DNA from: G965216255 sp965216255
GTDB taxonomy: Bacteria; Bacteroidota; Rhodothermia; Rhodothermales; Bin80
Direction of reading: 5' to 3'
Length of the DNA stretch: 64,000 nt
NCBI GenBank assembly: GCA_965216255.1
Contig: OZ244148.1
Span: 2,480,001-2,544,000, forward strand
Position numbers and translations under genes: made by a program
Part shown: positions 55,610 through 64,000 of the stretch, piece by piece
Layout: every line of letters begins with the position of its first letter
Position numbering within the stretch: the stretch's first letter is position 1
Notes under the pieces: model-generated
Told to the model about the DNA's origin: nothing
Database searches by the model: none
What the model saw: only the letters and a program-made list of their open reading frames with translations

Positions 55610-56185
55610 GTGCATCCACCGCGATTTGTTCTGGCCATATGCGGCCTTCTCGTCGCTGCGCCGCTCAAGGCGCAGGACCCCTTTTCAACCCTGGAACTGC
55701 AGGTCCATATTGCCACAAACGTAAACCGCTCTCTCCTCCACGAGTATTGGGGACCCGGCGCGGGTGGCGCGGCCGCGGTCGCAACACCGTTCTACCGCGG
55801 CTTTCTTGAGTTTGGCAGTGCCTTGCACCGCTACAATGGCTTGGCAGATGTCCCCGGGTTCGGTGCCTTGTGGTTGTACGGTGGATGGGGACTGCAGGTG
55901 ACTACCTTTTCCAGACTCAAGCTTGAGGGCAGCCTGCGCCTTGGCAACTACCGCATGTCATTCGATTCCGCCGGGGTCGAATTCTCCGGGACGGCCACGG
56001 AGAGCGAGCTGGCCTTCGGTACGTCCGTGCGTGCCACCATACGCATAACCGGACCGGTCTCGGTTTTTGCAGCCATCCAGGGTCTCAACGTGCGCACGTC
56101 CCCGCGCATGCCTCTCTGGTACGTTACCGGAGGCCTCAGTGCAACGGTTACGACGCCGGCCGGCTTGCGTACCTTTTTCCAGTGA
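55610..56185 (+). CDS. Small outer-membrane beta-barrel-like protein, function unknown
   Basis: A 191-residue exported protein. A signal peptide (residues 1-22, ending LKAQ) is followed by about eight alternating strands with Gly-aromatic pairs (FRGFLEFGSALHRYNGLADV, LWLYGGWGLQVTTFSRLKLEG, VRATIRITGPVSVFAAIQGL). The protein is too small for a large barrel, and an eight-stranded OmpA/OmpW-like structure would fit. I do not recognise the family. It starts with GTG at 55610, three bases after the Wzi-like stop. Its stop overlaps the start of the next gene by 4 bases (GTGA), so the three are co-translated or coupled. Confidence 0.7.
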   Translation: MHPPRFVLAICGLLVAAPLKAQDPFSTLELQVHIATNVNRSLLHEYWGPGAGGAAAVATPFYRGFLEFGSALHRYNGLADVPGFGALWLYGGWGLQVTTFSRLKLEGSLRLGNYRMSFDSAGVEFSGTATESELAFGTSVRATIRITGPVSVFAAIQGLNVRTSPRMPLWYVTGGLSATVTTPAGLRTFFQ

Positions 56186-58134
56186 CTATGTCTCGATTCT
56201 GGTACCGGGCTGCCGGTAGCTGCCTGGTTCTCGTGCTGGCGCCGCCGGCTGCCATCGCGCAGTATGATGTCCAGACACTGACGGCCGAGGACCTTGTGCA
56301 AGCGGGCGTCACGCGGCTTGGCGACATTTTCGCGCTCGCGGACGGATGGACCGCCAGCTCCACCGCAGGGTATTCATGGGATGCCTCTCTGGCTGGCTCG
56401 GCACCATTTGACGTGCCTACGTGGAAGCTTTTCCTCGACGGTAGTCCCGTAGATCTGCGGGTGCTGGGCGGCCAGGACATCAACACGCTGCCGGTTTCCG
56501 TTTCGGAAATCTGCATCGTGGAATTCTATACGCAACCTACTATTCTGTCAGGCATATTCGCCGCATCCGGCGCCATAGATATCCACTCCTGCAGGCCTGC
56601 TCCAGGTATCTCAGCTAGCGTGCTTGCAGGTGCGGGCAGCGAAACCGGAGACCCGGGGCCCTTCAAGTATACGGAGCTAGGTGGGCCCAACGTGGATCGA
56701 AGTGGTCCCATTCTGCAGGGCGCACTAGCTGCTTCAAACTCGTCCTGGCACCTGCGCCTGCAAGGAAGGGTGGATGAGCATCACGCAACAGACGAACGCA
56801 TTCGGATGCGTGTACACACGCTATACGACGGAGAAAAGGATGCGCGGATCTTCCACACGTCTGCACGTGCAGAATTGGGAAGATGGGGCCGTCGGGCCAG
56901 GCACCGGCTTACAGCGGGAGCCGCGCGTTTCGAGGACCTTACCTACTATGAGCCACTCGCGCTGGAGGTGCCGGCGAACCACGAATACTTGCGGGCCGGC
57001 GCAACGGGCAGCTACCTCTTCCAGAATGCTGCGGAGCTACGGTACCGTTTGAACGTGGAGCACTCAGAGTTGGCTACGCGGCCCAACCCGGCAGACGTGA
57101 ACCTCGACTGGCGCCAGGAAACTCTCCGCCTTTACACGGCAGTGCGGCGCACAAGCGGCCGATGGCGGAGCGAATTCGGACTGGGAGGCCGGCAGATGCG
57201 TGTCGGCCACCTGGACGTTCCCCCGCGGTTCGTAGCGGCAAGCCACGGGGATGTGACCCTTAACATACGACCTCGCGCTGCCGCCCGCGGAATGGCCCGG
57301 ATAGAGCGTGGTGGCCCCGAACTTGCCTACGCCGTTTCGGCTGAATTGCGCCTGCCGGCCGGTGCCTTCCAGACCATCCGCCTGGCTGTCACGCTCGCGC
57401 AACAGGTAGCGGCCTTCGAACGGCCCCTCTCGTACTGGATCACGCAGGGCTATGATGCGGCGCGGTTTGATTCCGCCCACATCTCCCAGCCCCCTGTCCT
57501 GCGCAGCGCAAGCCTGGATGCGTCGTGGGAATTCCGGTACACGGACCAAGTGCGGCTTGCACTTGCGGGTGCCATACGGCGTTACCGGAACCTCGCGACG
57601 GCAGTGTACGATGCCCGCTACAATGCCCTGACGACGGGATTAGACGTAAGTCCGGGTATCCGGGAGGCATGGGGACATCTTGCCCGGTTGGCAGCAGAGC
57701 TGGACTTCCGCCCCCATGAATCCATTGCCTTGGAAGCCTACGGGGCCTACATTTATTCGTGGTCGCAGGATGCGCTTTTTCTCCACGCATCCCGCCGGCA
57801 CCCAACGTATCTGGCTGCGATAACCGCACGCTTTAGACCAAATGCGCGCTTTAGCCTGTTCGCACGCCTCCGGTACCGTGGAGCTACCGATTGGCCCACC
57901 TATCGGCATGCCGCGAGGGAGGCTCCCGCATTCTACGCATCCGCCCTGCCGATAGCCACCATTCTGGACCTAACCGTGCAAAAAAGGTTCTGGCGCCACC
58001 ACATGCGCATGGGTGCCTCGCTTCGCAACCTACTAGACAGGACCTACCTTACGCATCCAGCTGGTGGCCGGGCCCGCCTCGCTGTGCACTTCTTCGCTCA
58101 TTTCTTCGTGGGCCGAGATCGCAGCGGCAGGTAA
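56182..58134 (+). CDS. TonB-receptor-plug-like outer-membrane protein
   Basis: A 650-residue outer-membrane protein with a signal peptide (ending AIAQ). A plug-like N-terminal domain follows (LTAEDLVQAGVTRLGDIFALADGW, WKLFLDGSPVDLRVLGGQDINTLPVSVSEICIVEFYTQP), then a large beta-barrel to the C-terminus. The barrel shows the strand/turn pattern of TonB-dependent receptors, such as RLRYRGATDWPTYR and a NLLDRTYLTHPAGGR near the C-terminus (NLLDRTY is a usual receptor end segment). No TonB box is obvious. The start is GTG at 56182 or ATG at 56188. It is the last gene of the operon with the Wzi-like and small barrel proteins; a joint role in surface glycan display or uptake is inference. Confidence 0.8.
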   Translation: MTMSRFWYRAAGSCLVLVLAPPAAIAQYDVQTLTAEDLVQAGVTRLGDIFALADGWTASSTAGYSWDASLAGSAPFDVPTWKLFLDGSPVDLRVLGGQDINTLPVSVSEICIVEFYTQPTILSGIFAASGAIDIHSCRPAPGISASVLAGAGSETGDPGPFKYTELGGPNVDRSGPILQGALAASNSSWHLRLQGRVDEHHATDERIRMRVHTLYDGEKDARIFHTSARAELGRWGRRARHRLTAGAARFEDLTYYEPLALEVPANHEYLRAGATGSYLFQNAAELRYRLNVEHSELATRPNPADVNLDWRQETLRLYTAVRRTSGRWRSEFGLGGRQMRVGHLDVPPRFVAASHGDVTLNIRPRAAARGMARIERGGPELAYAVSAELRLPAGAFQTIRLAVTLAQQVAAFERPLSYWITQGYDAARFDSAHISQPPVLRSASLDASWEFRYTDQVRLALAGAIRRYRNLATAVYDARYNALTTGLDVSPGIREAWGHLARLAAELDFRPHESIALEAYGAYIYSWSQDALFLHASRRHPTYLAAITARFRPNARFSLFARLRYRGATDWPTYRHAAREAPAFYASALPIATILDLTVQKRFWRHHMRMGASLRNLLDRTYLTHPAGGRARLAVHFFAHFFVGRDRSGR

Positions 58135-58182
58135 CATAGGCCCGGGTACCGCATGCAAAAGCGAAGCCTGTGCCCTGTGGTG

Positions 58183-59214
58183 CTAGTCGCCTGCAAGCGT
58201 CTTCAGGCTAGGGCCATAGGGAGGAAAGATCACGCCGCGCTCCGTGATGATGGCCGTGATCAATCGCGCCGGGGTGACATCGAACGCCGGATTGTAGACG
58301 CATACGGTGTCCGGTGCCGTAGGCATACCAAATCCATGAGTTATTTCGCGGGAAGACCTCTCTTCAATATCAATCCCCCCGCCCGTAGGTATTTCGAAGT
58401 CCACCGTAGACATCGGGGCCGAGACGTAGAATGGAATGGCGTGCGCCCGTGCCAGGACCGCCAGCGCGTACGTGCCAATCTTGTTGGCTACATCGCCGTT
58501 TGCGACAATACGATCAGCACCCACCATGACAGCATCGATACGTTCCTGCTGCATCATGTGAGCGGCCGCGGAGTCCGTAATCACTGTGGCAGGTACGCCA
58601 GCTTTTGCCAGTTCCCACGCCGTAATGCGACTACCTTGCAAAAGGGGGCGCGTCTCGCCTACCACGGCCCGCAGCGTAACGCCCCGCGCTGAGGCAATGA
58701 GAAGCGGAGCCAGGGCAGTTCCAAATCCGGACGTCGCCGCGCCCCCCGTGTGGCAATGCGTTAGCAGGGTCATGCCATCACGCAAGAGGCTTAGTCCGGC
58801 TTCACCGAGCTTGCGACCGGCTTCCTGATCCTCTCGCTCGATGGCCATGGCTTCCTCGAGTAGCGCCGCTCGCAGATCGGCTCTGCCGCCCGCTTCATGC
58901 CGGGCCAACAACTCTAGCATGCGTCCAAGCACGTAAAAGAGATTGACCGCCGTAGGCCGCGTTGCGCCAAGGAGTGCGACAGCCGCGCGAACCGATTCAT
59001 ACGGCCTTGCTACCTCGTCCCGGAGTGCCAGTACTACGCCGTACGCAGCGGCGATGCCGATGGCCGGTGCGCCACGGACGCACAGGCTTCGAATGGCCTC
59101 AGCCATCTGGCCCGGCTCCGTAATGGCAAGCCACACTTCTTCGACCGGTAGACGTGTCTGGTCCAGAAGATCCACAGCAAACCGGTCGCCGTTCCACCGC
59201 AGGGGACAGATCAT
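58183..59214 (-). CDS. mtnA: S-methyl-5-thioribose-1-phosphate isomerase
   Basis: Isomerises 5-methylthioribose 1-phosphate to the ribulose form in methionine salvage. The 343-residue protein has ICPLRWNGDRFAVDLLDQTRLP at its start. Conserved segments are IRSLCVRGAPAIGIAAAYG, GMTLLTHCHTGGAATSGFGTALAPL (catalytic Cys), VVGETRPLLQGSRITAWEL and VMVGADRIVANGDVANKIGTYALAVLA (catalytic Asp). The C-terminal part VSAPMSTVDFEIPTG is also typical. The start at 59214 overlaps the upstream porV-like stop by 4 bases. No other salvage genes are seen, so its role may be in salvage with partners elsewhere. An upstream in-frame start at 59391 would read through the porV-like gene. Confidence 0.95.
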   Translation of the reverse strand: MICPLRWNGDRFAVDLLDQTRLPVEEVWLAITEPGQMAEAIRSLCVRGAPAIGIAAAYGVVLALRDEVARPYESVRAAVALLGATRPTAVNLFYVLGRMLELLARHEAGGRADLRAALLEEAMAIEREDQEAGRKLGEAGLSLLRDGMTLLTHCHTGGAATSGFGTALAPLLIASARGVTLRAVVGETRPLLQGSRITAWELAKAGVPATVITDSAAAHMMQQERIDAVMVGADRIVANGDVANKIGTYALAVLARAHAIPFYVSAPMSTVDFEIPTGGGIDIEERSSREITHGFGMPTAPDTVCVYNPAFDVTPARLITAIITERGVIFPPYGPSLKTLAGD

Positions 59215-60410
59215 GAATCCTGGCGCGACTGCGGCGGCCTTCGGAACCGCGGTCGCTCCAAACTGAAATGCACGGAGATCCGGTGCGAGTAACCCAGATC
59301 CGAAGTCAAACCACCGAAGTCGCCAAATCCATAGTCGATCGAAAGCGAAGAAAGCCGGAGGCCCGCGCCCACAGACGGAACGACGCTCCATCCGTAAGCC
59401 GCTCCGCTCGTTACCCTGTTTACACCAAATCTGAGAGCCACAAGGTTCTTGAAACTGAATTCCATCCCAGCCCTCGGGTGGAAGGAAACATCGCCCAGGT
59501 TGAACACCGCAGTGCGCTGCCCGTCGAAGGCGAGATCCATATCCAGACCCCCTATCAAAGAATTGCCTGCACCTGCAGGCAAATGAACTCCCGATCCCAG
59601 GCGGATTACCGGCAATACGAGGAATGTCTCACCACGAGGCAGTTCCTGGGCAAAGACCTCCTCAAAGGTATAGGCCTCGCCCGTGGCAGGGTTCGTGCCT
59701 TCAATGGCGAAGGCCGATGCGTTGACACTCCAACTCTGCAGCATCGTGGAAGCATCCTGGATGTTCGCGCCCAGCATCAGTCTGCGCCCCCGCCACTGCG
59801 CGCCCACATCGAAGCTGTACCCCCATGCATCGGCAAAATCGCCGATAGCCCGGCGAATGACCTTGGCTGTGGCTCCCGCCGCAAGGCTGCTACCGAACCG
59901 CCGTGCATAACTGACAAAGAATGCCATGTCCGCTGCGGAAAAGCTGCGAATGTACGATTCCGGATTTGGCTTGGGCTGGTTGCGCTCGGCATCCCAAGCA
60001 TTTAGCGTATTCTTGATGTCGTTTACCCCACTTCGGAAAAAACTCATCCCTACCGTAGAGCTTGCGTCTACCGGATACGCGACGCCAGCATAGTCAAAGC
60101 TGACGATACCCGCAAAGCGCTCTGCATGCATGTAGGCAAACTCTGGGTACTCGGCCTGACTTAGCCCCGCAGGGTTCCAGTATCCTCCGTTTACACCATC
60201 CGCAAGAGCTACGTAGGCGCCGCCCATTGCGAGTGCGCGGGCACCGACGCCGCCGGCCAGAAAATCCGCCCCATACTTGGCCACGCGCTGGGCGCAGGCT
60301 TCGCCAACAGCAGCACTTGTGAACACTGCCAGGCCCATGGCTAGTAGACACCGGAAGCGTCGGCGCAGCAGCATTCTCGCTGTTAATGACCAGAATTCAT
60401 CCCTCTTCAT
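59211..60410 (-). CDS. porV: PorV/PorQ-family T9SS outer-membrane protein
   Basis: A roughly 400-residue beta-barrel protein of the PorV/PorQ family, which in the T9SS shuttles or docks cargo after outer-membrane export. An N-terminal signal sequence (ending EACAQ) precedes the family segment KYGADFLAGGVGARALAMGGAYVALADGVNGGYWNPAGL. FSFKNLVALRFGVNRVTSG and the repeated barrel strands follow. The start at 60410 was chosen; ATGs at 60374 and 60470 are alternatives. Its stop overlaps mtnA by 4 bases. It could be PorV proper or a PorQ-like relative. Secreted sorting-domain proteins in the window are the likely clients. Confidence 0.8.
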   Translation of the reverse strand: MKRDEFWSLTARMLLRRRFRCLLAMGLAVFTSAAVGEACAQRVAKYGADFLAGGVGARALAMGGAYVALADGVNGGYWNPAGLSQAEYPEFAYMHAERFAGIVSFDYAGVAYPVDASSTVGMSFFRSGVNDIKNTLNAWDAERNQPKPNPESYIRSFSAADMAFFVSYARRFGSSLAAGATAKVIRRAIGDFADAWGYSFDVGAQWRGRRLMLGANIQDASTMLQSWSVNASAFAIEGTNPATGEAYTFEEVFAQELPRGETFLVLPVIRLGSGVHLPAGAGNSLIGGLDMDLAFDGQRTAVFNLGDVSFHPRAGMEFSFKNLVALRFGVNRVTSGAAYGWSVVPSVGAGLRLSSLSIDYGFGDFGGLTSDLGYSHRISVHFSLERPRFRRPPQSRQDS

Positions 60411-60776
60411 CGCCGCCGCCAACCGCCTGTACGAATCGCTTAAATGGAAAATAGGAGGCCTATGCGTCATAGCGTGGCAAACTCCTTCGTTTTTGATCCT
60501 GCATGCCGGTCCGGCTCAGCGGGGCCGAAGCACAAGCCGAATGCCCCGCAATGCTGTCCCTTGCCAAACGCCGAGCTACCCCCCCCAGCGATGCCGCCCA
60601 CGCCTGCCTGGGCAAGCCACCGCCCCAAGCACGTAGCCCACAATGCCCGCCCCGTATGTACACGCAACAGCGAACAAGGCGGGATATACCCGACTCCAAT
60701 ACCGGCATGCTCAAGATCCCAGTCATTCAGCATACTTGTACACGGTAGGTGCAACATGTACATATAGGCATCTGGG
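60411..60776. other. Intergenic, no gene seen
   Basis: 366 bases between the 5' end of the porV-like gene and the stop of the large heme dehydrogenase gene. Several short open frames overlap but have no recognisable motif. It presumably carries the promoter of the porV-like gene. A C8 run lies at 60579-60586. Confidence 0.4.
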
Positions 60777-63700
60777 TTATTCCGCAGACTTCGTGAGAAA
60801 TGCCACCAGATTGAGCACATCCGAGTCCGCAAGTGCCTGCAGGATACCCTCTGGCATTAGGGAAGAGTTAGAGGTTTCCCTAGACTGGATGTCCGACTTG
60901 TCCAACGCGACAGATCCCAATCCGACCGGACGAATTGTCAGCTGGCGCTCGGTTTCTGCCGCGACGCTCCCCAGATATGTACGCCCGTCACGCATGGTCA
61001 CGGCCACCATCCTGTAGTCATCCTGAATTTCTTCACTTGGACTAATAAGGTTGCCCAGCAGGTAATCGATGTTCGTCCTGTTGGATCCGGTTAAATCGGG
61101 TCCAACTACTCCGCCTTCCCCGAACATTCTGTGGCAGGCACCGCAGGCTTGAAAGAACAGGGCCTGCCCCCGTTCCGGATCGGACGCACTCACCCGATCT
61201 GGCGAAAGAAGATCGCGATACCTGCGATAAGCTGCCTCCTTGTCACCAGGAAGCTGGTCGATTGGCCCCCAAATCTCCACGAAACCACTTCCCACTACCC
61301 GCCGAAGTTGGCGGGCCACATAGCTGGGCACGTCCGCTCGCATCAAGGAACCCGCCTCGAGGGCATCCGTGAGTAGCCATCCATACACCGGCCTGGACGC
61401 CAGGGTCTGCAAAGCCTCGAGCCTGTCCTGAGATCCGTATCCGGGGTAGCGATCCAGGAGCAAGCTTCCGAGTGCCCTGTCATTGAAGGCTGCTACCGCC
61501 CGTATTGCCTCCGTGCGAAGCTCGGGCTCCTCAAGCAACTCGGGGAGCTTGGCCCGCAAGGTGTCACGGCGGCCTTGAGCGAGCGTGCGAATGGCGGCCC
61601 TTCGGTCTTCGGTCCGTGCGCGCCCGTCGAGGATCACGGTCATCATTTGGCCGGCCGCCTCCGAATCGCCGAACATATGGGCTATCTCGGTAGCCACGGC
61701 CCACACCGCACGCTCGGACCGCAATTCCGCGTATACACGGTTCCAGCCAGCCGGCGCGACCATGTCCTGCCGACCTTCCAGACCCGCCCGCATCCCCCTA
61801 AGAAGATCCAGCCGTGCACGCCGATGCTTCAGGATACCCTCCACGAGCATATCGGCATAGTTACCGTCTATGAGGCGCCGACCGATAGATGCAGCTACCA
61901 TCGACATGCGCGATGCTTCAGCCAACTGCAATGCACGCGCCGGATCTAATTCAATGAGGGGCTCCACACCCAGCCAGATCAGCTTTGGAATATTGTGATC
62001 TCCTGCATCTTGCCTCCGACCAAGGAGTGCCAAGGCCACGTCCCACCGGCTATCCGGCTCAATGCGCTGAAGCCCCGCGGCAAGATATTTGCGGACCACC
62101 GGGGAAGGGTCGCGGCGGGCTAAAGTTTCGAGGCGCACGAGCAGGGCCGCATCCGGCTTGCGATCTTCTAGCAGAAGCTGCACGGCCCAGGCACGGACAT
62201 ACGCATCGCCATCTTGTAGCGCTTCCACCAAATCAGAACGGGGCATAAGCTCGACCACATGTAACGCCCACATAGCTTTCAGGCGCTCTGTCGTCGTCGC
62301 ACCGCCGCTAAATTGTGCCTGGAGTTCCACTTCAACGGCCGGGTCCAGCGTACGCTGAGTAGCCCGATGCTGCAGGATTACGCGGGCCCTGCGTGCATGC
62401 CAGTCGCTGGGGCTTCGCTGCAGTCGGGCAAGGCCCAGATCCGAAACGGCCCCCAGGTCCGCATAGCGGCCATCCCAGTCTTTGGCACGGGACTCAACGG
62501 GTGCAATCCTAAAAATGCGACCCGTGTCCTTGTCGAGCACATCCCCCCCGCAAATATCCGCGTCGTGCCAGTCCAGTACGTACAGGGCACCTTCCGGCCC
62601 TATTTCCAAGCTGAATCCCACCCACTGGGCGTTATTTGCATGCAGGAACTCGTCGCCGTGTCGGGCCACAAATCCGGAACGTTCAGGCTCCAGCACGTCC
62701 GTCAGCACGGCATGCTCGTGGATATTGGCCATGAATAGTCGGCCGCGCTGCTCCTCGGGGAAAGCATCCGACTGGTAAACACGAGCACCGCCATGTGCCG
62801 ATCGATGGCGATGATCCACAATGGGACCGATGTCTCCGTACGCATAGGGGTTGAAGTGCTGCCCACCCTGACGCTGGTAGATCCCGCCCGGGATCACATG
62901 GAATACATGGGGAATGACGCAAGCGCTAATGAACATCTCGCCGTTCGCATCATAGTCGATTCCCCAAGGGTTGCTGAAGCCGTGCGCTACCACCTCAAAG
63001 CGGTCCTTTACGGGATGGTAGCGCCATACACCGCCATTTATTTCCACACCGCTTTGCTCCAGTAGCTCGTTGGGAAAAAGGTCCCCCTGCCCGTACAGAC
63101 GCGCATCGGCTGCCGGCCTCTGGATCCTTGAAGTGGTGGCGAAACCCTCCAGGCCATACAGCCATCCATCTGGACCCCAGTGGAAGCTGTTTATGGTTTC
63201 GTGTCGGTCGCGGATCCCCCACCCCGTGAGTCGGATCTCAATGTCTTCCATGTCCGCGCGGTCATCGCCGTCGCGGTCCGGCACGAAAAGCAGGTGCGGA
63301 GGCGCACCGAGGAAGATGCCATCGAAGCCTACAGCGATGGCCGAGGGAAACGCGATACCCTCGAGATACACCTTTCGCTTATCAGCCTTTCCATCGCGAT
63401 CCACATCCTCCAAAATGACGACACGGCTTTCCCCGGAGGCCGAAAAGCCAAAGCTGCGTGCCTCGTAGTCGCGGTTTTCCGCCACCCAGAGGCGGCCCCG
63501 ATCATCCCAGGCAAAGGCCATTGGCTGGGTCACAAGTGGTTCGCCCGCCCAGGCATCTACGGCGTAGCCGTCCATCGGGGTCATCGCACGGGCCGCCTCC
63601 TCAGCCGTCAGAAATTCTGCCTCTCGAGCTTCCTGCTGCGCCAGCCCCCAAAGAGTAGCCGTTGAATACGTCTGTCCCTCCAGCCCCGCATAGGCCTCCC

Positions 63701-64000
63701 ACGCCGTGCGCAATGCGCGATGTGCTCCCGTGTAGACCATGATGCGGTGCCGCACTGTAGCAGATTCCCCCTGTGCTATGGTCCAATCCCCTAGGCGCGC
63801 CCGAACAGGGCCCACTCCGAGTTGCCCGTCTACCCGCCACGGCTGGGGGAAACCGTCATTGTCAGGATGGTCGAAAATGGCCACGTGGGCCGCGTCATTA
63901 CGGCCAGGCACTTGCATCCCCACGTCAAGCCACATGGCCCGCTTGCCTTCTGCAAATTGATTGCGCTGCCGCGCCGCGTTTACCGCATAGCCCTTAATAC
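60777..64000 (-). CDS. PVC-type heme-binding dehydrogenase with N-terminal PmoA-like domain, 5' end outside window
   Basis: A very large protein, of which 1,073 residues are visible; the frame is open to the window edge. The visible N-terminal part (AEGKRAMWLDVGMQVPGRNDAAHVAIFDHPDNDG to IMVYTGAHR) matches the PmoA-like/DUF6807 domain. Next comes a beta-propeller dehydrogenase domain (MAFAWDDRGRLWVAENRDYEAR, FLGAPPHLLFVPDRDGDDRAD, NPWGIDYDANGEMF). A HEAT-like helical region follows in the second half. The C-terminus has a cytochrome c domain with CGACH (FQACGACHRMFGEGG) and a likely Met ligand in SLMPEGIL. Such PVC-type heme dehydrogenases are often periplasmic and act on sugar or alcohol substrates; the substrate here is unknown. 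Confidence 0.88.
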   Translation of the reverse strand, partial: IKGYAVNAARQRNQFAEGKRAMWLDVGMQVPGRNDAAHVAIFDHPDNDGFPQPWRVDGQLGVGPVRARLGDWTIAQGESATVRHRIMVYTGAHRALRTAWEAYAGLEGQTYSTATLWGLAQQEAREAEFLTAEEAARAMTPMDGYAVDAWAGEPLVTQPMAFAWDDRGRLWVAENRDYEARSFGFSASGESRVVILEDVDRDGKADKRKVYLEGIAFPSAIAVGFDGIFLGAPPHLLFVPDRDGDDRADMEDIEIRLTGWGIRDRHETINSFHWGPDGWLYGLEGFATTSRIQRPAADARLYGQGDLFPNELLEQSGVEINGGVWRYHPVKDRFEVVAHGFSNPWGIDYDANGEMFISACVIPHVFHVIPGGIYQRQGGQHFNPYAYGDIGPIVDHRHRSAHGGARVYQSDAFPEEQRGRLFMANIHEHAVLTDVLEPERSGFVARHGDEFLHANNAQWVGFSLEIGPEGALYVLDWHDADICGGDVLDKDTGRIFRIAPVESRAKDWDGRYADLGAVSDLGLARLQRSPSDWHARRARVILQHRATQRTLDPAVEVELQAQFSGGATTTERLKAMWALHVVELMPRSDLVEALQDGDAYVRAWAVQLLLEDRKPDAALLVRLETLARRDPSPVVRKYLAAGLQRIEPDSRWDVALALLGRRQDAGDHNIPKLIWLGVEPLIELDPARALQLAEASRMSMVAASIGRRLIDGNYADMLVEGILKHRRARLDLLRGMRAGLEGRQDMVAPAGWNRVYAELRSERAVWAVATEIAHMFGDSEAAGQMMTVILDGRARTEDRRAAIRTLAQGRRDTLRAKLPELLEEPELRTEAIRAVAAFNDRALGSLLLDRYPGYGSQDRLEALQTLASRPVYGWLLTDALEAGSLMRADVPSYVARQLRRVVGSGFVEIWGPIDQLPGDKEAAYRRYRDLLSPDRVSASDPERGQALFFQACGACHRMFGEGGVVGPDLTGSNRTNIDYLLGNLISPSEEIQDDYRMVAVTMRDGRTYLGSVAAETERQLTIRPVGLGSVALDKSDIQSRETSNSSLMPEGILQALADSDVLNLVAFLTKSAE

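Overview
The window looks like a chromosomal piece of a GC-rich, probably marine, aerobic bacterium of the Bacteroidota/Rhodothermota group, most like the Rhodothermales or Balneolales. This is an inference from gene content. The pointers are a PorV-family protein of the type IX secretion system (T9SS), secreted proteins ending in FlgD/T9SS-like sorting domains, a Wzi-like protein and a TonB-plug-like receptor, GTG starts, and starts that mostly lack a Shine-Dalgarno sequence (groES has one). Most genes are housekeeping or ordinary accessory genes. Four annotated CDSs (mutY, bamA-like, E1 and the permease) also show fused or paired modules that are described below.

Layout. 1-3475: the 5' end of an unknown membrane protein, then a glycerol cluster (glpK, glpF, a small alpha/beta hydrolase). 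3516-6163: one insertion sequence with imperfect 31-bp terminal inverted repeats. It encodes a DruA(DUF4338)-IS4/Tn5-type transposase fusion whose first catalytic Asp appears to be His. 6484-20152: a secreted glycoside-hydrolase-like protein, a TPR protein, aroE, a TerC-family protein, a CPA antiporter with RCK and PTS-EIIA-like domains, glutamate dehydrogenase, an acyltransferase, serA, an MFS exporter and rpiB. 20221-22326: a Nif3-like protein, a coiled-coil protein with an eroded zinc ribbon, and RNase P RNA with its terminator. 22328-26303: secG-rsmE-bamA-like on the minus strand, divergent from mutY. 26304-27980: a 1.7-kb stretch with no convincing gene, holding a G14 tract and a 27-bp near-perfect palindrome. 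27981-31484: small membrane proteins and an SLC23 permease fused to an anti-sigma-like ATPase-fold domain. 31779-33898: groESL under a perfect CIRCE operator, with a strong terminator. 33920-38977: glmM-type mutase, heme A synthesis (ctaA, ctaB), a lipocalin-like protein and rlmN. 39714-43155: a T9SS-secreted protein gene broken by several frameshifts and two nonsense codons. 43842-53500: ferredoxin, serine hydrolase, an FmdB-like protein, tpiA, a cysteine-less thioredoxin-fold lipoprotein, gatB, bcp, a fused alpha/beta 2-oxo acid dehydrogenase E1 and an undecaprenyl-phosphate sugar transferase. 54047-58134: a three-gene outer-membrane operon (Wzi-like, small barrel, TonB-plug-like receptor). 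58183-64000: mtnA, porV-like and the C-terminal part of a very large PmoA-like/PVC-type heme dehydrogenase that runs off the window.

How the genes work together. Glycerol enters through GlpF and is trapped by GlpK. CtaB and CtaA make heme A for an aa3-type oxidase encoded elsewhere. The sugar transferase, the Wzi-like protein and neighbouring outer-membrane proteins suggest an exopolysaccharide or capsule function. The PorV-like protein and the sorting-domain proteins point to a T9SS. No CRISPR array, tRNA, rRNA or phage module was seen.
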